NCBI GenBank assembly: GCA_013298955.1
Contig: JAAFJT010000004.1
Coordinates: forward strand, 26,911-90,910
Direction: 5' to 3'
DNA length: 64,000 nt
DNA from: Chitinophagales bacterium
GTDB lineage: Bacteria > Bacteroidota > Bacteroidia > Chitinophagales > Saprospiraceae
Shown: one piece after another, positions 17,684 through 26,668 of the stretch
How the letters are laid out: every line of letters begins with the position of its first letter
Position numbering within the stretch: position 1 is the stretch's first letter
Program-made: the position numbers and the translations under genes
The notes under the pieces: generated by a model
Database searches by the model: none
Told to the model about the DNA's origin: nothing
What the model saw: the letters and a program-made list of their open reading frames with translations, nothing else

Positions 17684-18229
17684 ATGGCATTTGTTATCAA
17701 AATAGCGGAAACGCCCTACGAATTTGAACAGATTGAACGCCTCAACTATGAGACGTTTGTGGAAGAAATCCCACAACATGCGCACAATCCTGACAAACGG
17801 TTGAGAGATAAATTCCATGAGAAAAATCAATATCTGATAGCCGCGATGAACGGCGAAGTACTTGGCATGGTCGCGCTCAATGCACAACGTCCTTTTTCCT
17901 TAGATGCTAAAATTGAGCAATTGGATTCTTTTCTCCCGCCTTTTCAAAAAATAGTAGAAGTGCGGCTTTTAGCGGTGCAGAAAACGGCACGCGGTGGTAA
18001 GATTTTGTATCAATTGATACAGGGCATGGTCGAGTGGAGTCATGGTAAAGGTTTTGACATTGCGATTATTTCGGGGACGACACGACAACAAAAATTGTAT
18101 AAAAAAGTGGGATTTGTGCCTTTTCACCCCATTGTTGGGGCTGAAGACGCGGCTTTCGTGCCAATGGTGCTGATAATACAGCAATTTATGGACACGCAAA
18201 AGCACCTCATCCCGAAAACTCAACCTTAA
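17684..18229 (+). CDS. GNAT-fold acyltransferase, FeeM/autoinducer-synthase-like
   Basis: A 181-residue protein. The N-terminal part (EFEQIERLNYETFVEEIPQHA) has the pattern of N-acyl amino acid synthases and LuxI-type autoinducer synthases in the GNAT superfamily, and the later VEVRLLAVQKTARGGKILYQLI is the GNAT acyl-CoA binding motif A (usually R/Q-x-x-G-x-G/A; here TARGGK). ISGTTRQQKLYKKVGFVPF completes the fold. The next gene, an aminotransferase, starts 8 bases after the stop, so the two form an operon and may act on one small molecule. The substrate is unknown. Confidence 0.7.
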   Translation: MAFVIKIAETPYEFEQIERLNYETFVEEIPQHAHNPDKRLRDKFHEKNQYLIAAMNGEVLGMVALNAQRPFSLDAKIEQLDSFLPPFQKIVEVRLLAVQKTARGGKILYQLIQGMVEWSHGKGFDIAIISGTTRQQKLYKKVGFVPFHPIVGAEDAAFVPMVLIIQQFMDTQKHLIPKTQP

Positions 18230-18237
18230 ATTGTTAC

Positions 18238-19293
18238 ATGATTGCAAAGGCTTCGCTCAATTTTTCGACTGGACCGGTGGGCATTGCCCCCCGTATCAAA
18301 CAGGTTTTTAAAAAAGAAGGGATTTCACATCGTTCCGAAGCGTTTCAACGCCTGCTGACGCAAGTGCAAACGGTTCTTTGCGCAGGGACTAAAGCCCCTT
18401 TTGTACACATTCTGACGGGTTCGGGGACGCTCGCCAATGATGTTATGGTCGGGCAGCTTAAAGTGAGCCGCGAAAAAGGCTTGATTTTAAGCAATGGCGA
18501 TTTCGGCAAACGATTGATGTCTCAATGCAAACGGCAAGGAGTGCCTCATTACACTTATTCGGTCGATTACGCTGTTCCATTTGATTTGGCAGCCGTAGAA
18601 GCATTGTTAAAGGCGCATTCGGATATAAAATGGCTGCTTTTCGCACATTGTGAGACGAGTGTTGGGTTTTTAAACCCTTTGAAAGCACTTTGTACCTTAG
18701 CAAAAAAATATAATGTAAGAGCCAATGTGGATTTGATGAGTTCGATTGGCTGTGTCGAATTGGATTTGTCAGAGGTATCCCTCGCAACAGCTTCGAGTGG
18801 CAAAGGCTTGGCTTCGATAGCGGGTTTGGCGTTGTTGTTTTCCAATCAAAAATGGAAAACAGCGACCGATTTGCCTTCCTATTTGGATTTGGGTGTCTAT
18901 TTCGACAAAGCGGGCGTGCCTTACACCTTGTCGCCGCATCTTTTGGAGGCATTAGCCGTGCAATTGGATATTGTAATGTCGCCCGAACATTGGGCGCGAA
19001 CGCACGCATGGAGTCTTTATTTGTCGAAAGCCTTGCAAAAATTGGAATGGATTCGGTTGGTACATGCAGAACAAACCCACGTTTTCACGCTTTTTCTGCC
19101 GAATGAGCGAGATAATCCGAATAGTGCAGCACAATTAGGCGAATTTTTACAAACACGCGGTATTGAAGTGAGTTTTCAAAGCGATGCCTTGCGCCAAGCA
19201 AACTATTTGCAAATTACGCTCATGTGTGAACATACCCAAAAAGACCTTGATTTTTTGATAAAATCGATGAAAAAATATCATTCTTTCAAATAA
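18238..19293 (+). CDS. class V PLP-dependent aminotransferase
   Basis: A 351-residue fold-type I PLP enzyme of the alanine-glyoxylate / 2-aminoethylphosphonate aminotransferase group. The N-terminal NFSTGPVGIAPRI, the cofactor phosphate-binding TGSGTLAND (residues 60-68), an Asp at 165 (NVDLMSSIG) that should contact the pyridine nitrogen, and the Schiff-base Lys189 in SSGKGLAS are all present. It is co-directional with and 8 bases from the FeeM-like acyltransferase, which suggests a shared pathway in which an amino compound is made or acylated. The exact amino donor is not deducible. Confidence 0.8.
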   Translation: MIAKASLNFSTGPVGIAPRIKQVFKKEGISHRSEAFQRLLTQVQTVLCAGTKAPFVHILTGSGTLANDVMVGQLKVSREKGLILSNGDFGKRLMSQCKRQGVPHYTYSVDYAVPFDLAAVEALLKAHSDIKWLLFAHCETSVGFLNPLKALCTLAKKYNVRANVDLMSSIGCVELDLSEVSLATASSGKGLASIAGLALLFSNQKWKTATDLPSYLDLGVYFDKAGVPYTLSPHLLEALAVQLDIVMSPEHWARTHAWSLYLSKALQKLEWIRLVHAEQTHVFTLFLPNERDNPNSAAQLGEFLQTRGIEVSFQSDALRQANYLQITLMCEHTQKDLDFLIKSMKKYHSFK

Positions 19294-19330
19294 ACTTGTG
19301 GTGACGGAGGGGCAAACGGATAGCACGGCT

Positions 19331-19389
19331 TTTTTCACAGGATTTTTACAGTTTACAATTCAAAGTATTCGTAAAAATCCTGTGAAAAA
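19331..19389. terminator. perfect 19-bp-arm hairpin between convergent genes
   Basis: The arms (19331-19349 and 19371-19389, core TCACAGGATTTTTAC) are exact complements, with a 21-base loop, and the arms themselves supply T and A runs. It lies between the plus-strand aminotransferase and the minus-strand O-antigen ligase and can terminate both. Confidence 0.6.
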
Positions 19390-19410
19390 CCGATGGAATC
19401 CGTTTGTCCA

Positions 19411-20847
19411 TCATTCCACCCCCTGCTGCTGATTTAAAATATCTACATTCACCAAAACCGCTAAATTCATAAAAAAGAAGGGACCAACTTTATCAGATTC
19501 AATTAAATCATTGATGATGATTAAAATAAGGATTATCACAAATGATAATAATACAGTCATAACCATCCGTTTGCGCACCCTATCGGTGGTCTGATGATAA
19601 ATTGTCTCGCCCTTCACTAAACCTAAAACGCATAATCCTAAAAAAAGGATACCGCCTAAAACACCATTATCCACCGTCGTCATCAAGTAATAACAATGAA
19701 TTCCCGATTTTTCAGTATTATCACTCACATACGTGCGAAAGCGGGTTAATGTAAAGGGTTTGTAAAACGTGTAGAAATTACCAGGTCCGAAACCAAAATA
19801 CAAATGTTTTTGAACCATAAAACTCCCCGCAACCCAACGATAAACCCGTTCCATCGTCGAAATATCTTCTAATTTGTAGGTTGCTTCGATTAAATTTTCA
19901 AAACGGGTGTGCGAAACAGCGTGTTCATAATTGGGCGCAAAATCCAAATATTTGTTTCGGGTTTGGAGGAAACCAATCAGCCAAACTAAACCGATAAGAC
20001 CCATCAAAACAATATATTTAGTTAATTTATAATGCACAATCCAATAATAACCAATGGCTACTACAATTGCAACATAGGCTGTACGGGTGTAAGAAAATTG
20101 AATGCCTATTAAAAATATAAAAAAAAACAGGGTTAAAAAATACCTTTTCGTGCTGCCTACCCGCGATTCTTGTCGCATCCAAAAGATAAAAGGCGTGAAT
20201 AATGCCAATAAACATGCATAATCTACATGGTTCCGAAAATAGGGCTGCATCACGTAATTCGATTGCTCAAATGCAAAACCCGATGGCACATGTCGTATTA
20301 AAGTCAATACAACAGCGATACTTAATGGTACAAAAACAATCCAGCTGAGTTTTAGTAAATCAACTTTTTGTTTTAATATCCAGCCTGACATGAAATAAAA
20401 AGTCGCTACATACCATAATTTGGCTAAAAAAAACTTGATGGATGTAATGGGGGCTTCCGAATGAAGAACGCAAATAAACATCCACCCAAGATGCAGCCCC
20501 AGAAAAAGCGTGATTGGATGTTTTAAAAAACGCGATTTTAAGATTTTATGTGGGTTTGCCGCTAATAACAAAATACTTACAAGTAAAAAGCCGACCATTA
20601 AGGGTTCATTAGGCAAGTTTGTCGCGAATCCGCCCGGTAATTCGATTTCTAAGGAAAACGGAATGCAACACCATAATAAATAATAGACGCTCCGAAAATC
20701 AAGAATCGTCCAGTAGGTAATGATTAGGATAGCGGGTATTAAAAAAAACAAAAAGTTTTGAAATGCGACTGCGGCGCAGATACTTAGGGCAGTGATGAGG
20801 GCGTATAGTTGGAAGGATAGGTCGGAAATTTTTATATTTTTTATCAT
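19411..20847 (-). CDS. O-antigen ligase / Wzy-like polymerase family membrane protein
   Basis: A 478-residue protein with about eleven hydrophobic helices and one large periplasmic loop. The pattern FSYTRTAYVAIVVAIGYY followed by the loop motif ERVYRWVAGSFMVQKHLYFGFGPGNF is that of the O-antigen ligase (Wzy_C/WaaL) superfamily, which joins or polymerises glycan repeat units at the outer face of the inner membrane. No glycan cluster is adjacent, so ligase and polymerase cannot be told apart. The gene faces the class V aminotransferase across a bidirectional terminator. Confidence 0.85.
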   Translation of the reverse strand: MIKNIKISDLSFQLYALITALSICAAVAFQNFLFFLIPAILIITYWTILDFRSVYYLLWCCIPFSLEIELPGGFATNLPNEPLMVGFLLVSILLLAANPHKILKSRFLKHPITLFLGLHLGWMFICVLHSEAPITSIKFFLAKLWYVATFYFMSGWILKQKVDLLKLSWIVFVPLSIAVVLTLIRHVPSGFAFEQSNYVMQPYFRNHVDYACLLALFTPFIFWMRQESRVGSTKRYFLTLFFFIFLIGIQFSYTRTAYVAIVVAIGYYWIVHYKLTKYIVLMGLIGLVWLIGFLQTRNKYLDFAPNYEHAVSHTRFENLIEATYKLEDISTMERVYRWVAGSFMVQKHLYFGFGPGNFYTFYKPFTLTRFRTYVSDNTEKSGIHCYYLMTTVDNGVLGGILFLGLCVLGLVKGETIYHQTTDRVRKRMVMTVLLSFVIILILIIINDLIESDKVGPFFFMNLAVLVNVDILNQQQGVE

Positions 20848-20979
20848 TTGATACGATTTTGTACGTTGCTTGAAAATGACACTTGCGGCGCAACTTTTTC
20901 CTCCTCGATTTAGGATTCAAAGCACAAGTTGCGAAAGGTCAGTCGTATTTTCCAATTAAAGTCTGCAAAGGTATTTTTT

Positions 20980-21013
20980 TTTGAAACTTCTAAGTTGATT
21001 TTAACTACTTTTG
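20980..21013 (+). promoter_or_regulatory. promoter: TTTG (-33) and TACTTTTG (-7), spacer 22
   Basis: TTTG at 20980-20983 and TACTTTTG at 21006-21013 fit the Bacteroidota promoter consensus. The ATG of the ferredoxin gene is 17 bases downstream of the -7 box. Confidence 0.6.
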
Positions 21014-21029
21014 TCAAAAAAATAGAACC

Positions 21030-22649
21030 ATGCAAACGATTCAAAAAATAGGCATTGCTGTATTTGCGATTGCTTTTACCGTTTTTTTGACGGCTCCTGC
21101 CCTAAGTGAATACGCGCTTTCTCCCGACATCCTTCAACAGGTGATTCAAAAACCGTATCATGCGGCGGCGATTACAAAGGAGGCGCAATCTATGTTGGGT
21201 AAAACGTATTCAAATAATTTCATTTTTATAAATGATTTAAATACAGCCTTATCCGCCGCCAAAACCCAACAAGACCAAGCTGCTAAAATCGTACATTGGA
21301 AAGCCACAGCCCTGCCTGAGGGCGTTTCAGAATGGGATTTTCGGATAGGCGATTTGAATCCATATCGTTTTGAACTCGTCAAAGCCAGTTCCAAAGGTTT
21401 TTTAACGGCGCACACGCCTTTGATGCTGTTTTTGAGTTTTGGATTGGGCATTTTGGGTGCGTTGTTGTACATTTTGCCGAAAGGCAACTCCTTAGCGGGC
21501 ATTCAACATCATGGTATTTTCCACAGTTCGATGCACTTTCGAGGGTGGTTAGGGATTTTGACAGGCATTTTTTTAATCGTATTTTACATTTTTCTCTATT
21601 GGTTTCCCGAATATTTGACGGGTTGGGTGCAATTAGTCGAGCCATTGAGTCGGCGATTGAGTGGGAATGGGGCAAGTCAATGGTTTTTATACGGCGTTTT
21701 ATATACGATTTGTGTTTTGGTGATGGGCGTGCGCATGTTGTTGAAATACCGACACAACCGTTACCAACAAATCCGAACTTTATCCGTCATGTTTTTTCAA
21801 ACGACTTTTGCCTTCTTGATACCCGAAATATTGGTTCGTTTACACCAACCGTATTTCGATTTTAAAAATATGTGGCCCCTCAAATATGACTTTTTTTTTG
21901 AATGGCATTTGGAAAAATTATTGAAAAACGGTACATTTGGGCTGTTTATGTTGGTCTGGGGCATGGCACTTTTCCTGATTGGCGTACCTGTGTTGACCTA
22001 CTTTTTTGGAAAACGCTGGTATTGTTCTTGGGTTTGTGGCTGCGGCGGTTTGGCAGAAACGTTGGGAGACCCGTATCGACAATTGAGTGATAAAACGTTG
22101 AAAGCGTGGAAGTTAGAACGTTATTTAATTCATGGTGTATTGGTTTTTGCGGTGGTAATGACGGCATTGGTTTTATATACGTATTTTACAGGAGCGTCTA
22201 ATATTTTGTTTTTAAGCAGTTACGATGTGCGGTCATGGTACGGCTTTTTGATAGGTTCGGCTTTTGCAGGCGTAGTGGGAACAGGCTTTTACCCGTTGAT
22301 GGGCAACCGCGTTTGGTGTCGATTCGGATGTCCTTTGGCGGCATATTTGGGGATGGTTCAAAAATACAAATCCCGATTCCGCATCACCGTCAATGGCGGA
22401 CAATGTATTTCCTGCGGCAATTGTTCCACCTATTGCGAAATGGGAATTGATGTGCGCTCATATGCACAAAAAGGGCAAGATATAGTTCGTTCATCCTGTG
22501 TAGGTTGCGGGGTTTGTGCGGCAGTTTGTCCGAGAGGCGTTTTGCGCTTGGAAAATGGCGATGATATAGCCGAGCGAGCGCAAACGGAGCGTGTCATCCA
22601 TATTCGATTGGATCAAGTTGGTTTATTGAATCAAGATATTTTGAATTAG
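21030..22649 (+). CDS. NapH/CcoG-like membrane polyferredoxin
   Basis: A 539-residue protein. An N-terminal membrane helix and a periplasmic segment (to residue about 125) precede five or so membrane helices. Two cysteine motifs at the membrane face, WYCSWVCGCGG (about 330) and WCRFGCPLAAYLG (about 430), are typical of the NapH/NosR/CcoG group. The C-terminus has two 4Fe-4S ferredoxin clusters, CISCGNCSTYC (about 462) and CVGCGVCAAVCP (about 492). Such proteins move electrons across or along the membrane, for example from quinol to periplasmic reductases. No reductase gene is adjacent, so the partner is unknown. Confidence 0.8.
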   Translation: MQTIQKIGIAVFAIAFTVFLTAPALSEYALSPDILQQVIQKPYHAAAITKEAQSMLGKTYSNNFIFINDLNTALSAAKTQQDQAAKIVHWKATALPEGVSEWDFRIGDLNPYRFELVKASSKGFLTAHTPLMLFLSFGLGILGALLYILPKGNSLAGIQHHGIFHSSMHFRGWLGILTGIFLIVFYIFLYWFPEYLTGWVQLVEPLSRRLSGNGASQWFLYGVLYTICVLVMGVRMLLKYRHNRYQQIRTLSVMFFQTTFAFLIPEILVRLHQPYFDFKNMWPLKYDFFFEWHLEKLLKNGTFGLFMLVWGMALFLIGVPVLTYFFGKRWYCSWVCGCGGLAETLGDPYRQLSDKTLKAWKLERYLIHGVLVFAVVMTALVLYTYFTGASNILFLSSYDVRSWYGFLIGSAFAGVVGTGFYPLMGNRVWCRFGCPLAAYLGMVQKYKSRFRITVNGGQCISCGNCSTYCEMGIDVRSYAQKGQDIVRSSCVGCGVCAAVCPRGVLRLENGDDIAERAQTERVIHIRLDQVGLLNQDILN

Positions 22650-22662
22650 TTATAATCAATGG

Positions 22663-22789
22663 AGTAGTTGAAGTTAAAGAATCAACAAAAAAAATGCGGG
22701 CTAAAAGATTGATTTTCAATATAGTATAACGTTTGGAGGGTTTGAAACCCTCCAAACGTTGTTGTCGGTTATTTAAATTAAACTACTTA
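22663..22789. mobile_element. MITE-like element copy B (about 127 bp)
   Basis: Terminal inverted repeats AGTAGTTGAAGTTAAAGAAT and ATTTAAATTAAACTACT flank a hairpin with arms GTTTGGAGGG / CCCTCCAAAC (22731-22759). The internal motif order is inverted relative to copies A, C and D. It sits between the ferredoxin gene and the hydroxylase gene. Confidence 0.7.
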
Positions 22790-22805
22790 TATAATTTAAA
22801 AAAGT

Positions 22806-23891
22806 ATGGAAAAAATAATCACGTTTGTAGCTGCCCATGATGTCGCTTTTGTCTTTGGGATATTGCTTTTTTTTGGCTTGGTGGAAGCCCTTTTCGGGTA
22901 TTTGTCTCAGTCGAAACGGTCGAAAGGCGATGTGTGGATTGAAACCATTAATGCGTTTGCATTGTTCCTTTTTACCAAACCATTGATTACCTTTTTGGGT
23001 TATAAAACCATGCAATTTTTATTGCCCAATCAAGCTAATGTGTTGAAAACCATGCCTTTCTGGGGCGGATTGTTGCTTTTTTTATTGGTCGATGATTTTT
23101 TGCAATATTGGTATCATCGGTCTGCACATGAGTACAAATGGCTTTGGAAATGGCATCGCCCGCACCACACGGCAACCGAAATGGGACTTTTAGTCTCGTA
23201 TCGACAAGCCGTTTATTATTATTTGTTGATGCCTAACATTTGGTGGATGGGCATTTTCACTTTTTTGGGCGGCGGATTACCCCTATCTATTGGATTGATT
23301 TTAAAACAAATAATCATTATTTCGTCGCATAGTTTGGCAACTTGGGACTCTTTTTTTCATAAACGCCCTGCTTTGATGCCGATTTTGAAGGTTTTGGAAC
23401 GCATTTTCATCACGCCTGCGTTTCATCACGGGCATCATGCCGAATCCAAAATCGACAATATTGGCAATCCCAATGGCAATTATGGTAATATGTTTTCGAT
23501 TTGGGACCAACTGTTCGGTTCAGCCACCTTTTCACACGCCTTTCCGACGACTTATGGCATCCCGAATGACCCACAAGATGATTGGACAGCCCATGTTTTT
23601 TACCCACTCGTGACTTCCGATAAAGCAGGTTCCGAATTATCAAAAGCATATCAATTTGAAAAAACGACGGTTTTAGAACCCGCAACAATGGTTTTAGAGC
23701 CGGGCGCGTACCTGTATTGCGCTTGCGGATACAGCAAAAATCAACCTTTTTGTGATGGCTCCCATCATGGAACCAAGATTCAGCCCGTCCGATTTACCAT
23801 TCAAAAAGAAAGAAGTTATAAATTATGTCAATGCAAATTGTGTGAAAAAGCCCCTTTTTGTGATAATTCGCATCTGACGAAATCCATCTAA
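22806..23891 (+). CDS. fatty acid hydroxylase / sterol desaturase fused to two CDGSH iron-sulfur motifs
   Basis: A 361-residue protein. Residues 1-250 are a membrane di-iron hydroxylase of the sterol desaturase superfamily, with histidine clusters HRSAH (104-108), HRPHH (117-121) and HHGHH (207-211). Residues about 300-358 carry two CDGSH-type 2Fe-2S motifs: C305, C307, C316, H320 (ending FCDGSH) and C341, C343, C352, H356 (ending FCDNSH). The fusion suggests that the iron-sulfur part hands electrons to the di-iron centre, which normally needs a separate donor. The lipid substrate is unknown; carotenoid, fatty acid and sterol-like lipids are all used by the family. Confidence 0.85.
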   Translation: MEKIITFVAAHDVAFVFGILLFFGLVEALFGYLSQSKRSKGDVWIETINAFALFLFTKPLITFLGYKTMQFLLPNQANVLKTMPFWGGLLLFLLVDDFLQYWYHRSAHEYKWLWKWHRPHHTATEMGLLVSYRQAVYYYLLMPNIWWMGIFTFLGGGLPLSIGLILKQIIIISSHSLATWDSFFHKRPALMPILKVLERIFITPAFHHGHHAESKIDNIGNPNGNYGNMFSIWDQLFGSATFSHAFPTTYGIPNDPQDDWTAHVFYPLVTSDKAGSELSKAYQFEKTTVLEPATMVLEPGAYLYCACGYSKNQPFCDGSHHGTKIQPVRFTIQKERSYKLCQCKLCEKAPFCDNSHLTKSI

Positions 23892-23952
23892 AATTTTCGA
23901 AATAGGATGCTTCTGATTGTAAGGATTGAAGCATCTTATTTCGACCGATTCG

Positions 23953-23998
23953 GGGGTGTATAACCAATTTCCCGACTACCCAATTGGTTATACACCCC
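23953..23998. terminator. hairpin between convergent genes
   Basis: Arms GGGGTGTATAACCAATT and AATTGGTTATACACCCC are perfect complements around a short loop. Just before it (23897-23945) is a short relative of the AAATAGGATGCTT palindrome family. Confidence 0.55.
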
Positions 23999-24030
23999 AT
24001 TTTATTGAAAAGCATTGACAATCCATTATT

Positions 24031-24279
24031 TTAATCATCTGCATCTAACTCTTTACCTTCGGCGAGCAACGTAACTTCCTCAACAGCTAATTTTGAAATC
24101 TTTGAAACAGCAGCAATTGGCAAACCTTCATTTAAAGATTCTTTTGCGATTTCAATATTTCGGAGCCGAATACTTTTATCTACAGCGGTTTCGATGACCG
24201 AATTTTCGATTCGCCGATTTTCAATATATCGCTGATAAGCACGACGTTCCTCAAAACTCATGCGCTGGGCGTATAACAA
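24031..24279 (-). pseudogene. remnant of an Rpn-family (PD-(D/E)XK) nuclease/transposase
   Basis: The frame encodes only the C-terminal tail of an Rpn/PDDEXK_2 protein: MSFEERRAYQRYIENRRIEN, ETAVDKSIRLRNIEIAKESL, then a helix-turn NEGLPIAAVSKISKLAVEEV typical of the family's last 40 residues. The nuclease core, normally about 200 residues upstream, is absent; the frame extends to 24333, but the extra residues are unlike the family and overlap the promoter of the ABC-F gene. This is a decayed recombination-promoting nuclease gene. Confidence 0.7.
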
Positions 24280-24314
24280 ATCAACTTGAATGACGGATTG
24301 GCAAAAAAAAGTTG

Positions 24315-24322
24315 TATTTTTG
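24315..24322 (+). promoter_or_regulatory. -7 box TATTTTTG of the ABC-F gene
   Basis: Matches TAnnTTTG 29 bases before the ATG at 24351. No TTTG lies at the ideal distance upstream. Confidence 0.4.
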
Positions 24323-24350
24323 CCGTTTTTCAAGCCTAAATTGATCTGTT

Positions 24351-26186
24351 ATGAATTATCTGACCTTAGAAAATGTGACTAAAACGTATGGCAATAAAGT
24401 TTTATTCAAAGACGTTACCTTGCACATTGATAAAGGACAAAAAATCGCGCTTGTTGCCAAAAATGGTACGGGTAAAACCACTTTGTTACGCGTCCTTTCA
24501 GGGGAAGAAGGCGTTGAAGGCGAGCAATCTAAAATATTGATTAGCAAGGAGATACGCACAGGCGTACTGGTGCAAGAACCCAAATTTGACCCGCGCATGA
24601 CGGTCGAAGCGGCTGTTTTTGATTCTCAAAATGTCGTGTTACAAGCGATTCAAGCCTATGAAGCAGCCTTGTTGATTGGCGATGATAAACGCATTGAAAT
24701 GGCGATGCAGCAGATGGATGATTTCAAAGCATGGGAATTGGAAGCCAAAATGCGCGAGATTTTATCGAAATTGAAGGTCGATAGGATGCAGGAACGGGTG
24801 GGCGTACTCTCGGGTGGACAACAAAAAAGGTTGGCATTAGCCAAATTATTGTTGGATGAACCTGATTTTTTAATCCTTGATGAGCCGACGAATCACTTGG
24901 ATTTGGAAATGATTGAATGGTTGGAAACGTATTTGACCCAATCGAATCGGACGATTTTCATGGTTTCGCATGATAGGTATTTTTTGGATGCGGTTTGCAA
25001 TACGATTATTGAGTTGGATGGCGGCAAATTTCATCGGTACAAGGGCAATTATGCTGCTTTTTTAGAACAAAAAGCGGCGCGACTCGAAAATGAAGCGTCG
25101 AGTTTGGATAGAACCAAGAAATTATATCGAAAAGAATTGGATTGGATGCGCCGTCAACCGCAAGCGCGGACGACCAAAGCTAAAAGTCGCATTGATGATT
25201 TTTATGATATAAAAGAAAAAGCGCACAAGCGTTTAGACAGTGATATTGTGAAAATGGACATTAAAAATGCTTGGATGGGCAGCAAAATTGTCGAATTACA
25301 CAACATTTCTAAGAAATATGGCAATTTAAATTTGATTGAAAATTTTTCGTATAAGTTTAAACGCAAAGAACGACTCGGCATTGTCGGCAAAAATGGGGCG
25401 GGCAAGTCAACGATTTTGAACATTCTCACAGGTGCGTTGCAGAGCGATACGGGCAAAGTGGTGATTGGCGAGACCATTGTTTTTGGACATTATGGGCAGG
25501 GCGGCATTGATTTGAAGGTCGATAAACGCGTGATTGAGGTGATTACGGACATTGCGGAGTTCATTCCATTGGAAAAAGGGTTGAAATTAACCGCAAGTGC
25601 GTTGTTAGAACGCTTTTTATTTACCCGCGACCAACAACAAGTTTTTGTCTCGCAATTGAGTGGAGGCGAGCGCAGGCGATTGTATTTGATGACGATTTTG
25701 ATGAAAAATCCCAATTTTTTGATTCTCGATGAGCCGACCAATGATTTGGATATTGTGACGTTGAATGTTTTGGAGGATTTTTTGGAAGATTATCAAGGTT
25801 GTCTCGTGATTGTGACGCATGACCGTTATTTTATGGATAAATTAGTCGATCATTTGTTCATTTTTGAGGGCGATGGCAAAATCAAAGATTACAACGGAAA
25901 TTACAGCGAGTACCGCGAACAACGAAAATTGGAGGAGCGCGCCGCGTACAAACAGGAAAAAACAACGCCTGTGGCAGCGCAACCGTCCAAAAATGTGGAT
26001 AAACGCGCTTTGCAAAATTTAGAAAAAGAAATTGCGAAGTTGGAAAAACGCGAAAAAGAATTGACCGAAAAGTTCAATGACCCCAAAATCAAACCCGAAG
26101 ATATTCGCAAATTTTCTAAGGAATTGGGCGAAGTAAAAGCATTGTTGGAAGAAAAAGAATTAAAATGGTTGGAAATGAGCGAGTAA
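24351..26186 (+). CDS. ABC-F family ATPase (Uup-like)
   Basis: A 611-residue soluble protein with two ABC ATPase domains and no membrane segments. Domain 1 has Walker A AKNGTGKTT (about residue 37), signature LSGGQQKR (about 155) and Walker B FLILDEPTNHLD (about 177). Domain 2 has GKNGAGKST (about 345), LSGGERRR (about 437) and FLILDEPTNDLD (about 458). The linker RRQPQARTTKAKSRIDDF and a C-terminal coiled coil (about 540-610) fit the Uup branch, which acts on ribosomes or DNA. The first Walker A has Ala in place of the usual first Gly, which is worth noting because ABC-F proteins need both sites. Confidence 0.85.
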   Translation: MNYLTLENVTKTYGNKVLFKDVTLHIDKGQKIALVAKNGTGKTTLLRVLSGEEGVEGEQSKILISKEIRTGVLVQEPKFDPRMTVEAAVFDSQNVVLQAIQAYEAALLIGDDKRIEMAMQQMDDFKAWELEAKMREILSKLKVDRMQERVGVLSGGQQKRLALAKLLLDEPDFLILDEPTNHLDLEMIEWLETYLTQSNRTIFMVSHDRYFLDAVCNTIIELDGGKFHRYKGNYAAFLEQKAARLENEASSLDRTKKLYRKELDWMRRQPQARTTKAKSRIDDFYDIKEKAHKRLDSDIVKMDIKNAWMGSKIVELHNISKKYGNLNLIENFSYKFKRKERLGIVGKNGAGKSTILNILTGALQSDTGKVVIGETIVFGHYGQGGIDLKVDKRVIEVITDIAEFIPLEKGLKLTASALLERFLFTRDQQQVFVSQLSGGERRRLYLMTILMKNPNFLILDEPTNDLDIVTLNVLEDFLEDYQGCLVIVTHDRYFMDKLVDHLFIFEGDGKIKDYNGNYSEYREQRKLEERAAYKQEKTTPVAAQPSKNVDKRALQNLEKEIAKLEKREKELTEKFNDPKIKPEDIRKFSKELGEVKALLEEKELKWLEMSE

Positions 26187-26282
26187 GTAGTTGATTTGAA
26201 ACAAACTATCAAAACGTAAATAATTGATAATCAGTGCATTCGCATCGAATCAAGGTCGGCGAGGTTGCCACAGAATAGAAAA

Positions 26283-26517
26283 AGGTGCGTAGCACCGCAA
26301 TATTTGTAGCAAAACAGAATTAAAAACCCATTGAAAGGTGCGTAGCACCGTAACACACCTTTCAATGGGTTTTTAATTCTGTTTTGCTACAAATGTTGTG
26401 GTGCTACGCACCTTTCAATGGGTTTTAATTCTGTTTTGCTACAAATGTTGTGGTGCTACGCACCTTTCAATGGGTTTTAATTCTGTTTTGCTACAAATGT
26501 TGTGGTGCTACGCACCT
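26283..26517. repeat. 52-bp tandem array with one inverted unit
   Basis: Three direct copies of a 52-53-bp unit start at 26356, 26409 and 26461 (CACCTTTCAATGGG ... TTTTGCTACAAATG ... GTGGTGCTACG), with a partial fourth at 26513. One inverted copy precedes them (26283-26350), so the region can fold into a long hairpin. Each unit carries the mini-hairpin GGTGC-TAC-GCACC. It lies downstream of the ABC-F gene and of the convergent kptA. The unit is homologous to the 54-bp array at 38271-38754. Confidence 0.9.
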
Positions 26518-26668
26518 TTTTATGTTGCAAAATGGTTTGAATGCCGATAAGGATTTTATGGGTAATGGATAGGGTTTTAAACCTTGCTGACGTTAGCAAT
26601 CTTTTCCCCCTAAAATTGTAGGGCATTCACCAAAAGAGACTTATAGGTATAAAATAGGTTTCGTCCCT

